Below, piece after piece: positions 63,441 to 64,000 of a stretch of DNA of 64,000 bases. Under the pieces are notes generated by a model. It had not been told where the DNA came from. It searched no databases and worked only from the letters and a program-made list of their open reading frames with translations. Made by a program: the position numbers and the translations under genes. The stretch is from Gottfriedia acidiceleris (GTDB lineage Bacteria; Bacillota; Bacilli; Bacillales; Bacillaceae_G). Location: positions 1-64,000 of the forward strand of contig NZ_SCFN01000001.1 of the NCBI RefSeq assembly GCF_004138285.1. The letters are read 5' to 3'. Every line of letters starts with the position of its first letter. Within the stretch, counting starts at the first letter, position 1.

Positions 63441-63470
63441 CCAAAACCGGCATATCGTTTAGAATGCCGG
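63441..63470 (-). terminator. Terminator of gerE
   Basis: CCGGCAT (63447-63453) with ATGCCGG (63464-63470); on the minus strand the stem is followed by TTTTGG, about 40 bases after the gerE stop. Confidence 0.75.
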
Positions 63471-63507
63471 CAGTATGTTGGTTTGTAGAAGTGTTTCTAC
63501 AAAATAA

Positions 63508-63732
63508 CTACAGTTCAAGCTCTCCCATACGAAGAAGCTCAATAACTGCTTGTGATCGCCCCTTAACCCCAAGCTTCTGCATTGCATTTGAAATATGATT
63601 TCTCACAGTTTTTTCACTTATAAAAAGTTCTTCAGCAATTTCTCTTGTAGTCTTATCTTGAACAAGAAGTTCGAATACTTCTTTTTCACGCTTTGTGAGT
63701 GTGTGCTTTGTTTGATAGTCTCTATCCTTCAA
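63508..63732 (-). CDS. gerE: Late mother-cell sporulation regulator GerE
   Basis: The frame is open upstream, but TTG 63732 is 10 bases after AAGGAGGG and gives exactly 74 residues, the known GerE length. It is a lone LuxR-type helix-turn-helix: LTKREKEVFELLVQDKTTRE, then IAEELFISEKTVRNHISNAM and VKGRSQAVIELLRMGELEL. GerE acts with sigma-K on spore-coat genes late in sporulation. It marks the organism as an endospore former. Confidence 0.97.
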   Translation of the reverse strand: MKDRDYQTKHTLTKREKEVFELLVQDKTTREIAEELFISEKTVRNHISNAMQKLGVKGRSQAVIELLRMGELEL

Positions 63733-63938
63733 CTGTGCTAACCCTCCTTGCTTGACCGAGCTGTTCTTCGGATGGGTATTCATTTAGTCTTTTTATCATA
63801 TGAACGATAGGTCTTTTAGGTGAATATTTCCAGTAAATTTAGAGCTAGATTTAAATTATTTATTTTTTTCTATTTAGCTTGTTCTAAAAAATGTACAGGC
63901 TCGTATAAATAGTAAAAAAGCGTGGGGGGAGTATGGTG

Positions 63939-64000
63939 ATGAAAAAAAGATTGTTATTAACGGCGGTAGCAGTATGTGGAATCGCAACAATGAGTGGATG
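63939..64000 (+). CDS. Lipoprotein gene, start only (possibly gerM)
   Basis: ATG 63939 lies eight bases after GGGGGGA (an ATG six bases earlier is too close). The visible residues KKRLLLTAVAVCGIATMSG form a signal peptide ending in a lipobox, cut by the window edge at the expected Cys codon (TG...). In B. subtilis the germination/sporulation lipoprotein gene gerM lies close to racE and gerE, so GerM is a reasonable guess, but the visible part cannot confirm it. Confidence 0.6.
   Translation, partial: MKKRLLLTAVAVCGIATMSG

Overview
The window is low-GC, densely coded Bacillaceae DNA from a spore-forming Bacillus relative. The evidence is a GerE regulator, a BclA-like collagen-repeat protein, GGAGG ribosome sites with many TTG/GTG starts, and T-box, L-box and TPP riboswitches. 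Much of the backbone follows the B. subtilis order rnhC-zapA-yshB-polX-mutSB-yshE-lcfA-fadR-fadB-etfB-etfA-trxA-uvrC-lysC-yslB-sdhCAB-ysmA-(racE, gerE), as I remember it. I cannot name the species from sequence alone.

Layout. 1-4.7 kb: end of an exosporium-type collagen-like protein and three family-2 glycosyltransferase genes (one fused to a methyltransferase, one with a lost metal motif). 4.7-12.6 kb: T-box-controlled argS, a Fur-box nitroreductase, a GDSL hydrolase, an ABC-F protein (YfmM type) and small PH-domain, DinB-like and membrane proteins. 12.7-18.8 kb: rnhC, zapA, cvpA-like, polX, mutS2 and a 27-residue membrane peptide. 18.9-24.1 kb: an accessory block with an esterase, a GNAT, a SUNSET-domain gene fragment, a GC-rich Bacillus repeat, then two paralogous lipoproteins, a glutathionylspermidine-synthase-like ATP-grasp ligase and the DUF350 protein YshE. 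24.3-29.8 kb: ABC exporter, SGNH hydrolase, D-amino-acid aminotransferase, SDR reductase. 29.9-35.2 kb: the fatty-acid degradation operons lcfA, fadR, fadB, etfB, etfA with a perfect FadR box. 35.2-40.1 kb: small proteins including an FbpB-like peptide, trxA, a MarR/MFS pair and a PepSY-like protein. 40.2-48.2 kb: uvrC, lysine-riboswitch lysC (with an internal start), yslB, sdhCAB. 48.3-57.6 kb: a second FadR box before a YsmA-type thioesterase, T-box thrS, a DUF2339 protein, divergent hmp/nsrR with two operator-like repeats, racE. 57.7-59.3 kb: a TnpB-only IS605-type element with a likely right-end guide RNA. 59.4-63.2 kb: a TPP-riboswitch operon for pyrimidine precursor uptake (ThiY-like, DUF77, ThiX, ThiZ) ending in a TatD-family hydrolase. 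63.4-64 kb: gerE and the start of a lipoprotein gene, possibly gerM.

The best candidate for an undescribed system is the lipoprotein / ATP-grasp / DUF350 cassette at 21.4-24.1 kb. Two lipoproteins share a glycine-phenylalanine C-terminal tail, the ligase gene is translationally coupled to that tail, and the layout parallels enterobacterial YgiB/YgiC/YjfL. It suggests ligation of an amine or peptide onto a surface lipoprotein. Other leads are the TatD enzyme in the thiamine operon, the inactivated glycosyltransferase paralogue, the FadR-controlled thioesterase and a nested inverted repeat after lysC.
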